A DNA stretch of 64,000 nucleotides from Streptomyces alboniger (GTDB taxonomy: Bacteria > Actinomycetota > Actinomycetes > Streptomycetales > Streptomycetaceae): contig NZ_CP023695.1 in assembly GCF_008704395.1 (NCBI RefSeq), forward strand, positions 1,302,001-1,366,000. Direction: 5' to 3'. Each line of letters begins with the position of its first letter. Within the stretch, counting starts at the first letter, position 1. Below are positions 9,458 through 20,288 of this stretch, piece by piece. A program made the translations under genes and the position numbers. Below the pieces are notes generated by a model. It made no database searches, was not told the origin of the DNA, and was given only the letters and a program-made list of their open reading frames with translations.

Positions 9458-10677
9458 GCGAGGGGGTGGGCCTCGGCGGCGTCGAGCCCGCCCCGCCCCG
9501 CGACTCCGAGGTCTGGGCGCGCACCTTCCGGCTCTGGGACTCCTATTTCGCCGTGGTGTGGGTGGCCACCGTGATCTTCGTGCTCGGCACGGCCCGCCCG
9601 GAGTGGCCCGTGCGGCTGACGGCCCTGGTGCTGCTCGTCCTGCTCGTGCCCTGGTACGTCGCCTTCGGGCGCTCCGTCCTGATGAGCGAGGGCGCCGACG
9701 AGCGGCGGGCGCTCGGCTACGTCGCGGGGACGGTTCTGCTGTTCCTGCCGTCGGGCGTGCTGGTCGGCGAGACCCGGCTGATGACCTTCGCGCTGATCCC
9801 GCAGTGCTTCATGGCGCTGCGGATGCGGCGGGCGCTGGCCGTGGTCGCCATCATCAACCTCGCGCCGGTGGCGGGCTGGGCGGTGCTCTGGCGGCCCCTG
9901 CCTCGGGACGTCTTCTACAACTCCGTGTTCGCCGTGGTCACCCTGGTCTTCTCGGCCGCCATCGGCATCTGGGTCATCCGCGTCATCGAGCAGAGCGACG
10001 AACGGGCCGAGCTGATCGCCCAGTTGGACGCCAGCCGCGAGGAGGTAGCCCGGCTCTCCGCGGACCGGGGCGCGCTCGCCGAGCGGGAGCGGATGTCACG
10101 GGAGATCCATGACACCCTCGCGCAGGGCTTCACGAGCGTGCTGATGCTCGTCCAGGCCGTCGACGCCGAGCTGGAGCGGGACGTCCCCGCCGCCCGCCGC
10201 CATCTGGGCCTGATGGAGGCCACGGCGCGGCAGAACCTGGCCGAGGCGCGGGCCCTGGTCGCCGGGGGCGCCCCCGCGGACCTCGACGGCGGCGGGCCGC
10301 TGCCGGACGCGCTGCGCCGCCTGGCCGCCCGCCACGACGCAGCGTTCTCGGTCACCGGTGACGTACGACCGCTGCCGCCGGGCCTGGAGGTGGTCGCCCT
10401 GCGCTCCTGCCAGGAGGCCCTCGCCAACGTCCGCAAGCACGCGGGTCCGGGCGCCACGGCCACCGTCGGCCTTGCGTACGCGCGGGACGCGCTCAGCCTG
10501 GAGGTGCGCGACGGGGGGCGCGGCTTCGACCCCGGCGTTCCGCATCGGGGGTACGGCCTGCGAGGGTTGCGGGCGCGGGCCGCGGAGGTCAGGGGCACCG
10601 CCGAGGTCGTCAGCGGCCCCGGCGAGGGCACCACCGTCACCGTCCTGCTCCCCGCCCCCGAGAGGAGCCTGCGATGA
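9454..10677 (+). CDS. Sensor histidine kinase, NarL/DesK class
   Basis: 407 residues. Five to six membrane helices in residues 28-176 form a sensor with almost no extracellular loop, so the signal is probably membrane state or the exporter itself. The HisKA_3 domain follows, with the phosphorylated His at 219 in MSREIHDTLAQGF, then an HATPase domain with CQEALANVRKHA (N box) and GGRGFDP and GYGLRGLRAR (G boxes). It overlaps the permease upstream and the response regulator downstream by four bases each, which fits a sensor that controls this transporter operon. Confidence 0.93.
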   Translation: MSEGVGLGGVEPAPPRDSEVWARTFRLWDSYFAVVWVATVIFVLGTARPEWPVRLTALVLLVLLVPWYVAFGRSVLMSEGADERRALGYVAGTVLLFLPSGVLVGETRLMTFALIPQCFMALRMRRALAVVAIINLAPVAGWAVLWRPLPRDVFYNSVFAVVTLVFSAAIGIWVIRVIEQSDERAELIAQLDASREEVARLSADRGALAERERMSREIHDTLAQGFTSVLMLVQAVDAELERDVPAARRHLGLMEATARQNLAEARALVAGGAPADLDGGGPLPDALRRLAARHDAAFSVTGDVRPLPPGLEVVALRSCQEALANVRKHAGPGATATVGLAYARDALSLEVRDGGRGFDPGVPHRGYGLRGLRARAAEVRGTAEVVSGPGEGTTVTVLLPAPERSLR

Positions 10678-11306
10678 GCGGCCCCATCCGCGTCGTCCTC
10701 GCAGACGACCACCCCGTCGTGCGCGAGGGCCTGCGTGCCATGCTCAGCGCCGAGGCCGACGTGGAGGTCGTCGCGGAGGCGTCGAGCGGCCCGCGCGCGG
10801 AGGCCCTTGCGGCCGAACTGCGCCCCGACATCGTCCTGATGGACCTGCGGATGCCGGGTGGGGGCGGCGCCGACTCGATCGAGCGGATGGCGGCCGCGGG
10901 GCTGGTGTGCCGGGTCATCGTGCTCACGACGTACGAGACGGACCGCGACATCCTGCGTGCCGTGGAGGCGGGCGCCGCGGGCTATCTCCTGAAGGATCTG
11001 GCCCGCGGCGAACTCGCCGAAGCGGTGCGGGCGGCGGCCCGCGGCGAGACCGTTCTCGCGCCGTCCGTCGCCGCCCGCCTCGTGGACCAGCTGCGCACCA
11101 GGCCCGAGCGGCCTCGGCTGTCCGAGCGCGAGGTGGCGGTCCTCCGGCTGGTCGCCGACGGCTGTACGAACGTGGAGATCGGGCGCCGACTCCATGTCGC
11201 CGAGTCGACGGTGAAGACGCATCTGCTGCGCATCTTCGGGAAGCTGGGGGTGTCGGACCGCACGGCGGCGGTGACGCACGCGTTGCGCCTTGGCCTACTG
11301 GACTGA
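10674..11306 (+). CDS. Response regulator, NarL/LuxR family
   Basis: 210 residues. The receiver domain has the acidic pair D11-D12, the phosphoacceptor D57 (VLMDLRMP) and the conserved Thr/Lys region (LTTYET ... LLKD). The C-terminal LuxR helix-turn-helix occupies about residues 143-205 (LSEREVAVLRLVADG ... VAESTVKTHLLRIFGKLGV). It is the cognate partner of the kinase that overlaps it and most likely regulates the exporter genes of the same operon. Gene ends 78 bases before the convergent hisS stop. Confidence 0.95.
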   Translation: MSGPIRVVLADDHPVVREGLRAMLSAEADVEVVAEASSGPRAEALAAELRPDIVLMDLRMPGGGGADSIERMAAAGLVCRVIVLTTYETDRDILRAVEAGAAGYLLKDLARGELAEAVRAAARGETVLAPSVAARLVDQLRTRPERPRLSEREVAVLRLVADGCTNVEIGRRLHVAESTVKTHLLRIFGKLGVSDRTAAVTHALRLGLLD

Positions 11307-11384
11307 GCCCCCCGGGGGAGGGCGGGGCCGCGGGGCTCTGCCTCGGGCCCCCGCTCCTCGATCGCCGGGGGAGCGATCAGCTGA

Positions 11385-12650
11385 TCAGGGCGCCAGCTTG
11401 CCCGTCAGGACGGCGACGATCTCGTCGACCGCGACCGGCTCCTGCTCTCCGGTCCCCATGTCCTTGAGCTGCACGACGCCCTCGGCGAGATCCCGCTCAC
11501 CGGCGACGACGGTGAACCGCGCGCCGCTGCGGTTGGCGTTCTTCATCGCTCCCTTGAGCCCCTTCCCGCCGTACGAGAAGTCCGCCGCGATCCCCGCCCT
11601 GCGCAGCTCCGTCACCTTGGCGAAGAGCACGCGGCGCGCCTCGTCGCCGAGCGGGACCGCGAAGACGCTGGTGAGCGAGGGCAGTTCGAGCTCGACGCCC
11701 TCCGCCTCCAGGGCGAGCACCGTGCGGTCCACGCCGAGCGCCCAGCCGACCGACGGCAGCGAGGGGCCGCCGATCATCTCGGACAGGCCGTCGTAGCGAC
11801 CGCCGCCGCCGACCGCGGACTGCGAGCCGAGGCCGTCGTGGACGAACTCGAAGGTCGTGCGGGTGTAGTAGTCCAGACCGCGGACCAGCTTCTGGTCGTC
11901 CTCGAAGGCGACGCCCGCCGCCGTGATCAGCTCGCGGACCTGCTCGTGGTACGCCTTGCACGCGTCGCACAGGTAGTCGCGCAGCGAGGGCGCGCCCACG
12001 AGCTGCTTCTGGACGTCGGCGCGCTTGTCGTCGAGGACCCGCAGCGGATTGATGTCGATACGTCGACGAGTCTCCTCGTCCAGGTCGAGGCCGCGCAGGA
12101 AGTCCTGGAGCGCGGCCCGGTAGACGGGACGGCACTCCTTGTCACCCAGCGAGTTCAGCAGGATGCGGAAGTTCCGCAGGCCCAGCGCGCGGTACGCCTG
12201 GTCGGCCAGGATGATCAGCTCGGCGTCGAGCGCCGGGTCCTCGGCACCGATCGCCTCGGCGCCCACCTGCGAGAAGTGCCTGTAGCGGCCCTTCTGGGGG
12301 CGCTCGTAGCGGTAGTACGAGCCGGAGTACCAGAGCTTGACCGGGAGGTTGCCCGCCTTGTGCAGGCTGCCCTCCAGCGCGGCGCGCAGTACGGAGGCGG
12401 TGCCTTCGGGGCGCAGCGCGAGCTTGTCGCCGCCCTTGGTCTCGAAGGCGTACATCTCCTTGGTGACGATGTCGGTGGACTCACCGACACCGCGCGCGAA
12501 CAGCTCGACGTTCTCAAAACCGGGCGTCTCGACGTAGCCGTAGCCGGAGTTGCGCAGCGGCGCGGCGATCGCCTCGCGGACCGCGAGGTACTTCGCGGAG
12601 TCGGGCGGAAGCAGGTCGTAGGTGCCCTTGGGGGCCTTGAAGGTGCTCAC
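11385..12650 (-). CDS. hisS: Histidyl-tRNA synthetase
   Basis: 421 residues, usual length. Class II synthetase. Visible motifs: the N-terminal [12 protein letters not shown], motif 2 [19 protein letters not shown], the histidine-binding [13 protein letters not shown] and motif 3 GGRYDGL ... GWALGVDR, followed by the anticodon-binding domain. The stop codon lies in a 12-bp palindrome (GATCAGCTGATC, 11375-11386). The gene is 13 bases after the MBL hydrolase gene and presumably co-transcribed with it. Confidence 0.97.
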   Translation of the reverse strand: MSTFKAPKGTYDLLPPDSAKYLAVREAIAAPLRNSGYGYVETPGFENVELFARGVGESTDIVTKEMYAFETKGGDKLALRPEGTASVLRAALEGSLHKAGNLPVKLWYSGSYYRYERPQKGRYRHFSQVGAEAIGAEDPALDAELIILADQAYRALGLRNFRILLNSLGDKECRPVYRAALQDFLRGLDLDEETRRRIDINPLRVLDDKRADVQKQLVGAPSLRDYLCDACKAYHEQVRELITAAGVAFEDDQKLVRGLDYYTRTTFEFVHDGLGSQSAVGGGGRYDGLSEMIGGPSLPSVGWALGVDRTVLALEAEGVELELPSLTSVFAVPLGDEARRVLFAKVTELRRAGIAADFSYGGKGLKGAMKNANRSGARFTVVAGERDLAEGVVQLKDMGTGEQEPVAVDEIVAVLTGKLAP

Positions 12651-12663
12651 GGGAGTTCTCTCG

Positions 12664-13377
12664 TCACATTCCTCGTCGCGGGGCGGACATGGGGTCCGCG
12701 CCCAGGCCGGAGGCCACCTGCCGCAGATACGGGTTGGTGGCGCGCTCCTGGCCGATGGATGTCTGGGGGCCGTGGCCGGACAGCACCACGGTCGAGTCGT
12801 CGAGCGGCAGGCACACGCGGGCCAGCGACTGGAGGATCTCGGTGTGGCTGCCGCCGGGCAGGTCGGTGCGTCCGATGGAGCCGGCGAAGAGCAGATCGCC
12901 CGAGAAGAAGACCGAGGGGATCTCGGCCGTCTCGGGCATCTGGAAGGTCACCGACCCCTTCGTATGGCCCGGCGCGTGCGCGACGGAGAAGTCGAGGCCG
13001 GCCAGCTTCAGCTCGGCGCCGTCGGTCAGCTCCCGCATGTCGTCGGGCTCCCCCACCGTCAGCTCGCCCATGAGCGGCATCCCGATGGAGCGGCCGAGGG
13101 CCTTCTCCGGGTCGCTCATCATGTACCGGTCGGAGGGGTGGATCCACGCGGGTACGTCGTGCGCTCCGCAGACCGGGACGACCGAGGCGACGTGGTCGAT
13201 GTGGCCGTGGGTGAGGATGACGGCGACGGGCTTGAGCCGATGCTTCTTGAGTGCGTCCTCGACTCCCTGGGCCGCCTGGTGGCCCGGGTCGATGATCACG
13301 CACTCCTCGCCTGCGGCGGGGGCGACCAGATAGCAATTGGTCCCCCAGGCCCCGGCGGGGAACCCGGCAATGAGCAC
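12664..13377 (-). CDS. MBL-fold metallo-hydrolase, glyoxalase II-like
   Basis: 237 residues from a GTG start. The metal-binding signature THGHIDH (residues 56-62) is followed by further ligands in HAPGHTKGS and [15 protein letters not shown], the pattern of glyoxalase II and related thiolesterases, with a final [13 protein letters not shown] close to the family's C-terminal His. The length is near bacterial glyoxalase II-like proteins. It may hydrolyse a thioester of mycothiol, but this is inference from the taxon. Directly upstream of hisS, as in other Streptomyces. Confidence 0.88.
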   Translation of the reverse strand: MLIAGFPAGAWGTNCYLVAPAAGEECVIIDPGHQAAQGVEDALKKHRLKPVAVILTHGHIDHVASVVPVCGAHDVPAWIHPSDRYMMSDPEKALGRSIGMPLMGELTVGEPDDMRELTDGAELKLAGLDFSVAHAPGHTKGSVTFQMPETAEIPSVFFSGDLLFAGSIGRTDLPGGSHTEILQSLARVCLPLDDSTVVLSGHGPQTSIGQERATNPYLRQVASGLGADPMSAPRRGM

Positions 13378-13561
13378 GATCGTCCTTCGTTCGTCGTCCG
13401 GCGGGAGGGCCGCAGCCCCCCGGCGGGGGATCGCGGCAGATCAGAGCCTACCGGCGCTGCCGATTCCACAGGTAACCCATATACGGTACGGGGCACCTTC
13501 AGGCGGTCCCGGAAAAGGTCCGGGGCATGTCCGGGGGAACAGGAGAAGGGGAGAAAACCCG

Positions 13562-14386
13562 GTGGTCAGCAACGATCAGCGGCGGCGGCAGCTCGCCCGG
13601 GAGAAGTTCGAGCGTCAGCAGCAGCGGCGGGAGGCGGCGCGGCGCAAGGCCCGGCTGCGCAACGGCGTGATCGCGGGGACGCTCGCGGTGGTGGTGGCGG
13701 GCGGCGCGGTGTCGTACGCGGCGGGCGCCTTCGACGGCGACGGCACGACGAAGGACGACGCGGCCGCGCGGCCCACCAGCACGCCGAAGGACCCCTGCGA
13801 GAAGGCGGCGCCCGGCAAGGTGAAGCCGCTGAGCTTCAAGAAGGAGCCGGCGCTCACCATCGACAAGTCGGCCGATTACGCGATGAACCTGAAGACGACG
13901 TGCGGCGAGATCGGCCTCGACCTGGACGCGGCGAAGGCCCCGCGCACCGTCAACTCGTTCAACTTCCTGGTGAACAAGGGCTACCTGGACCACACCACGT
14001 GCCACCGCCTCACCACCGGCGGCATCTACGTCCTCCAGTGCGGCGACCCGAAGGGCACCGGCGAGGGCGGGCCCGGCTACTCGATCCCGGACGAGAACCT
14101 GAAGGACAAGCGCCTGAAGGGGAACGTGTATCCGGCGGGGACGGTCGCCATGGCGAACCAGTACAACGCCCGGAAGAAGAAGGGCCGCGACACCGGCGGC
14201 AGCCAGTTCTTCCTCGTCTACCAGGACAGTCAGCTCCCACCCGACTACACACCGTTCGGGACCATTTCCGATTCCGGGATGAAGGTGCTCAAGAAGATCG
14301 CGGCCGCCGGGGAGAGCTCCGGGCAGGGCGACGGCGCCCCGAACGCGACCGTCGTCATCGACAAGGCCACCGTGACCAAAACCTGA
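13562..14386 (+). CDS. Membrane-anchored cyclophilin-type peptidyl-prolyl isomerase
   Basis: 274 residues from GTG 13562, preceded by AGGGGAG. A very basic cytoplasmic start (RRRQLAREKFERQQQRREAA) leads to one membrane helix (about residues 34-53), then a low-complexity Asp/Thr linker and a cyclophilin domain (about 105-272) with HRLTTGGIYVLQCGDPKGTG, MANQYNARKKKGRDTGGSQFF and FGTISDSGMKVL. It should fold proteins outside the membrane. Two Cys in the domain (TTCGE, TTCHR) may pair. The catalytic Arg of classical cyclophilins (HRxxxxFMxQGGD) is kept as HR, but the FMxQ part reads IYVLQ. Confidence 0.92.
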   Translation: MVSNDQRRRQLAREKFERQQQRREAARRKARLRNGVIAGTLAVVVAGGAVSYAAGAFDGDGTTKDDAAARPTSTPKDPCEKAAPGKVKPLSFKKEPALTIDKSADYAMNLKTTCGEIGLDLDAAKAPRTVNSFNFLVNKGYLDHTTCHRLTTGGIYVLQCGDPKGTGEGGPGYSIPDENLKDKRLKGNVYPAGTVAMANQYNARKKKGRDTGGSQFFLVYQDSQLPPDYTPFGTISDSGMKVLKKIAAAGESSGQGDGAPNATVVIDKATVTKT

Positions 14387-14418
14387 GCCCGCCAGGCAAA
14401 CTTCGGTCGTGCGGGATG

Positions 14419-14448
14419 CGGACAGCCGCCCCGCCGGTCGCCTATGTT
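14419..14448 (+). promoter_or_regulatory. Candidate promoter for the DUF349 gene
   Basis: CGGACA (14419-14424), an 18-base spacer and TATGTT (14443-14448), about 70 bases before the GTG start. Confidence 0.35.
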
Positions 14449-14519
14449 GGCGGTGACGAAACTGTGGACGATGCCGGGGGCCCGACGGCCCTGCGCAGGC
14501 ATCATGTGGAGGAGGCGCT

Positions 14520-15752
14520 GTGAGCAGCGACCCGTGGGGCCGCGTCGACGAGACGGGGACCGTGTACGTGCGAACGGCCGACGGCGGCGAGCGAGTGGTC
14601 GGTTCGTGGCAGGCAGGATCTCCTGACGAGGCCCTCGCCTACTTCGAGCGCAAGTACGACGGTCTGGTCGTCGAGATCGGACTTCTCGAGCGCCGGGTGA
14701 AGACGACGGATCTGTCGGCCAAGGACGCGATGACGGCCGTCGACCACCTGCGCCAGCAGGTCGACGAGGCGCACGCGGTCGGCGATCTGGACGCCCTGAG
14801 CAAGCGGCTCGACAAGCTGGTGGAGACCGTCGAGGCCCGCCGCGAGGAGCGCAAGGCCCAGAAGGCCAAGCAGTCCGACGAGGCGCGGCACGCCAAGGAG
14901 GCCCTGGTCGTCGAGGCAGAGGAGCTGGCCCAGAGCGAGCAGTGGCGCGTGGCCGGTGAGCGGCTGCGGGCCCTGGTGGACACCTGGAAGGGTCTGCCAC
15001 GCCTGGACCGCAAGTCGGACGACGAGCTGTGGCACCGCTTCTCGCACGCCCGCTCGGCGTTCTCCAAGCGCCGCAAGGCGCACTTCGCCTCGCTGGACGC
15101 GCAGCGCGAGGAGGCCCGCAAGGCCAAGGAGAAGCTGGTCGCCGAGGCCGAGGCGCTGTCGAACTCGACGGACTGGGGCCCGACGTCCGCGCGGTACCGC
15201 GAGCTGATGGCCGACTGGAGGGCCGCGGGCCGCGCCCAGCGCGAGCACGAGGACGACCTGTGGAACCGCTTCCGCGGCGCGCAGGACGTCTTCTTCGCCG
15301 CGCGCAGCTCGGTCTTCGCGGAGCGCGACGCCGAGCAGGGGGAGAACCTCAAGCTCAAGGAGGAGCTGGCCGACGAGGCCGAGAAGCTCGTCCCGGTGAC
15401 GGACCTGAAGGCGGCCCGTGCCGCGTTCCGCTCCATCAACGAACGCTGGGAGGCCATCGGCCACGTCCCGCGTGACGCGCGCCCCAAGGTCGAGGGCCGC
15501 ATGCAGGCCGTGGAGCGGGCGCTCCAGGAGTCCGAGGAAGCCGAGTGGCGCCGCACCAACCCGGAGGCACGGGCTCGGGCCGAAGGCCTGACGGGGCAAC
15601 TGCAGGCGGCGGTGGACAAGCTGACGGAGCAGATCGAGAAGGCTCGCGCCGCGGGCAACAACGCCAAGGCCGACAAGCTCCAGAAGGAACTTGACGGCCG
15701 CCAGGCGCTGCTCGACCAGGCGCTGAAGGGGCTGCACGAGTTCGGCGGCTGA
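14520..15752 (+). CDS. DUF349 coiled-coil protein
   Basis: 410 residues, GTG start after GGAGGAG. After a short N-terminal segment (WGRVDETGTVYVRT) it is almost entirely helical and highly charged, with repeated W-K/R-L motifs (SEQWRVAGERLRALVDTWKG, DDELWHRFSHARSAFSKRRK, EDDLWNRFRGAQDVFF) spaced about 70 residues, the DUF349 repeats. The family is widespread in Actinobacteria, and its role is unknown; the shape suggests a structural or RNA/ribosome-associated protein. It faces relA across a strong bidirectional terminator. Confidence 0.9.
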   Translation: MSSDPWGRVDETGTVYVRTADGGERVVGSWQAGSPDEALAYFERKYDGLVVEIGLLERRVKTTDLSAKDAMTAVDHLRQQVDEAHAVGDLDALSKRLDKLVETVEARREERKAQKAKQSDEARHAKEALVVEAEELAQSEQWRVAGERLRALVDTWKGLPRLDRKSDDELWHRFSHARSAFSKRRKAHFASLDAQREEARKAKEKLVAEAEALSNSTDWGPTSARYRELMADWRAAGRAQREHEDDLWNRFRGAQDVFFAARSSVFAERDAEQGENLKLKEELADEAEKLVPVTDLKAARAAFRSINERWEAIGHVPRDARPKVEGRMQAVERALQESEEAEWRRTNPEARARAEGLTGQLQAAVDKLTEQIEKARAAGNNAKADKLQKELDGRQALLDQALKGLHEFGG

Positions 15753-15769
15753 GGTTAGGTTTTCGCTGT

Positions 15770-15818
15770 CTACGTAGAGGGGCTCCCGTACACCGCGTAC
15801 GGGAGCCCCTCTACGTAG
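15770..15818. terminator. Bidirectional terminator, perfect 22-bp stem
   Basis: Arms 15770-15791 and 15797-15818 are perfect reverse complements around a 5-base loop (ACCGC). It lies between the convergent DUF349 and relA genes and ends transcription from both sides. Confidence 0.9.
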
Positions 15819-15827
15819 AAGACCAAT

Positions 15828-18368
<2,541 letters not shown>

Positions 18369-18560
18369 GAGCGCTCCCTGTGCGCGATCGGGGTCCCCCG
18401 GACAGGCCCCGAAGTACCCATGGTATCGATCCTGGGGCCTGGGCTCGCCTGCGGCCGGTGGGACGCCTCTGTACTGGAGAAACGCGAGGGGCGGCGCGTC
18501 GATTCCCCCGCGCGTCCCCCGCTTGCCCTCCGCATGCCCTCCGCGTGTCCTGAAGACGGC

Positions 18561-18594
18561 GACGGGCGCCCCGGCCGGTGCCGGGACGCCCGTC
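18561..18594 (-). terminator. Terminator downstream of apt
   Basis: A 14-bp stem with one mismatch (18561-18574 with 18581-18594) and a 6-base loop, 20 bases past the apt stop. The rest of the 246-base gap up to relA presumably holds the relA promoter. Confidence 0.7.
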
Positions 18595-18614
18595 GTCCTG
18601 TCCTGCGAGCCGTC

Positions 18615-19163
18615 TCAGACGGTGATCAGCGCCTCGAGCGGCGCCCCGTCCAGGGCCTGCTCCAGCTTCCGCCGGCCCCCCAGGAAGCCCAGCTCCATGA
18701 GGACCGCGACCCCGGCGACCTCGGCGCCCGAGCGCCGGATCAGGTCCAGCGAGGCCCCGGCGGTGCCGCCGGTGGCGAGGACGTCGTCGATGACCATGAC
18801 GCGGTCGCCCGCGGCCAGGTCCTCGGCGTGCACCTCGATCTCGGCGCTGCCGTACTCCAGGTCGTAGCTCTGCCGCAGCGTCGCCCCGGGTAGCTTGCCC
18901 GCCTTGCGTACGGGAATGAAGCCGAGCCCGGCGCGGAGCGCGACCGGGGCGCCGAGGATGAAGCCGCGGGCCTCCAGGCCGACGATCTTCGTGGCGCCGT
19001 GCCGCGTGCTGAGGGCGGCCAGCGTGTCCGTGAGCGCCGCGAACGCGGCCGGGTCGGCCAGAAGCGGGGTGATGTCCTTGAACATCACACCCGGCTTCGG
19101 GTAGTCCGGCACGTCACGGATGCGGCTGAGCAGTAGCTCGGAGACGCCTGCGACCTCGGTCAT
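18615..19163 (-). CDS. apt: Adenine phosphoribosyltransferase
   Basis: 182 residues. It converts adenine and PRPP to AMP. The PRPP-binding motif VMVIDDVLATGGTA and the N-terminal PGVMFKDITPLL and GLEARGFILG are typical. The ATG overlaps the secF stop (ATGA), so it is translated as the last gene of the yajC-secD-secF-apt unit, a conserved actinobacterial order. Confidence 0.97.
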   Translation of the reverse strand: MTEVAGVSELLLSRIRDVPDYPKPGVMFKDITPLLADPAAFAALTDTLAALSTRHGATKIVGLEARGFILGAPVALRAGLGFIPVRKAGKLPGATLRQSYDLEYGSAEIEVHAEDLAAGDRVMVIDDVLATGGTAGASLDLIRRSGAEVAGVAVLMELGFLGGRRKLEQALDGAPLEALITV

Positions 19164-20287
19164 CGGCGCTTCCCCGAAGGCCGGCCCTTGCCGCGGCTGC
19201 GGGAGGCGGGCTGGGCTCGCGGGCCGACGACAGCCGGTGTGGCGTCCTCGTCGGGAACGCTGCCCCGCGGCTCGTCCTCACCACGGAAGTCCCCGTCCTC
19301 CACCACGTTCCCCCTGGCCGCGGCCGACGCGCGCTTGGCGAGCACCCGCTTCTTGAGGGCCTTCAGCTGCGGCTCGCGCTCCTTGAAGTCGGCGACGAGC
19401 GGCGTGGCGATGAAGATCGAGGAGTACGCGCCGGCCGCGAGGCCGACGAACAGCGACAGCGAGATGTCGTTGAGCATGCCGGCGCCCAGGACGCCGCCAC
19501 CGATGAACAGCAGGCCCGCCACCGGGAGCAGCGCGACGACCGTGGTGTTGATGGAGCGCACCAGGGTGCCGTTGATGCTGCGGTTGGCGACCTCGCTGTA
19601 GGTGAAGCGGGTCTGCTTGGTGAGGTCCTTCGACTGCTCCTTCAAGCTGTCGAAGACCACGACCGTGTCGTACAGCGAGTAACCGAGGATGGTCAGCAGA
19701 CCGATCACCGTGCCCGGCGTGACCTCGAAGCCGACCAGCGCGTACACACCCACGGTGATGGTGATGTCGTGGATGAGCGCGATCAGCGCCGCCAGCGCCA
19801 TGCGCCACTCGAAGGCGATGGCCAGGTAGATCACCACGAGGACCATGAAGATCGCCAGGCCCTGCCAGGCCTTGTTGGCGATCTGCTCGCCCCAGCTGGG
19901 ACCGACCAGGTCGGCGTTGATGTCGGCGGCCTTGACGTCGAGGTCCTTGGCCAGCGCCGCCTTGATCCGGTCGGACTTGTCGATGTCCACGCCCGCGATC
20001 TGGATGCGCATCGCGTCGTCGCCCAGCTTCTGGACGATCGCGTCATGGCCGGAGGCCTTCTCCGCGGACTCCTCGGCCTGTGCGACCGAGACGCTCGTCT
20101 TCGGGGTGTTGAAGACGGCGCCGCCCTCGAACTCGATGCCCATGTTCAGGCCGCGCACCGCCAGGCCGAGGATGGCCGTGATGGTGATCAGTATCGAGAC
20201 GGCGTACCAGATCTTGCGCTTGCCGACGAAGTCGTAGCCGACCTCGCCGCGGTAGAGCCTGGCGCCGAGATTGCCGAGTTTCGACAC
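19160..20287 (-). CDS. secF: Protein translocase subunit SecF
   Basis: 375 residues from the GTG at 20287, preceded by AGGAGG. With SecD it uses the proton motive force to finish protein export. It has six membrane helices, the N-terminal GLNMGIEFEGGAVF motif, ILGYSLYDTVVVFDSLKE and NRSINGTLVRSINTTVV in the conserved core. The last 65 residues are a charged Arg/Ala/Glu-rich cytoplasmic tail, longer than in E. coli. Only one base separates it from the secD stop, and it overlaps apt. Confidence 0.96.
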   Translation of the reverse strand: MSKLGNLGARLYRGEVGYDFVGKRKIWYAVSILITITAILGLAVRGLNMGIEFEGGAVFNTPKTSVSVAQAEESAEKASGHDAIVQKLGDDAMRIQIAGVDIDKSDRIKAALAKDLDVKAADINADLVGPSWGEQIANKAWQGLAIFMVLVVIYLAIAFEWRMALAALIALIHDITITVGVYALVGFEVTPGTVIGLLTILGYSLYDTVVVFDSLKEQSKDLTKQTRFTYSEVANRSINGTLVRSINTTVVALLPVAGLLFIGGGVLGAGMLNDISLSLFVGLAAGAYSSIFIATPLVADFKEREPQLKALKKRVLAKRASAAARGNVVEDGDFRGEDEPRGSVPDEDATPAVVGPRAQPASRSRGKGRPSGKRR

Positions 20288-20288
20288 C

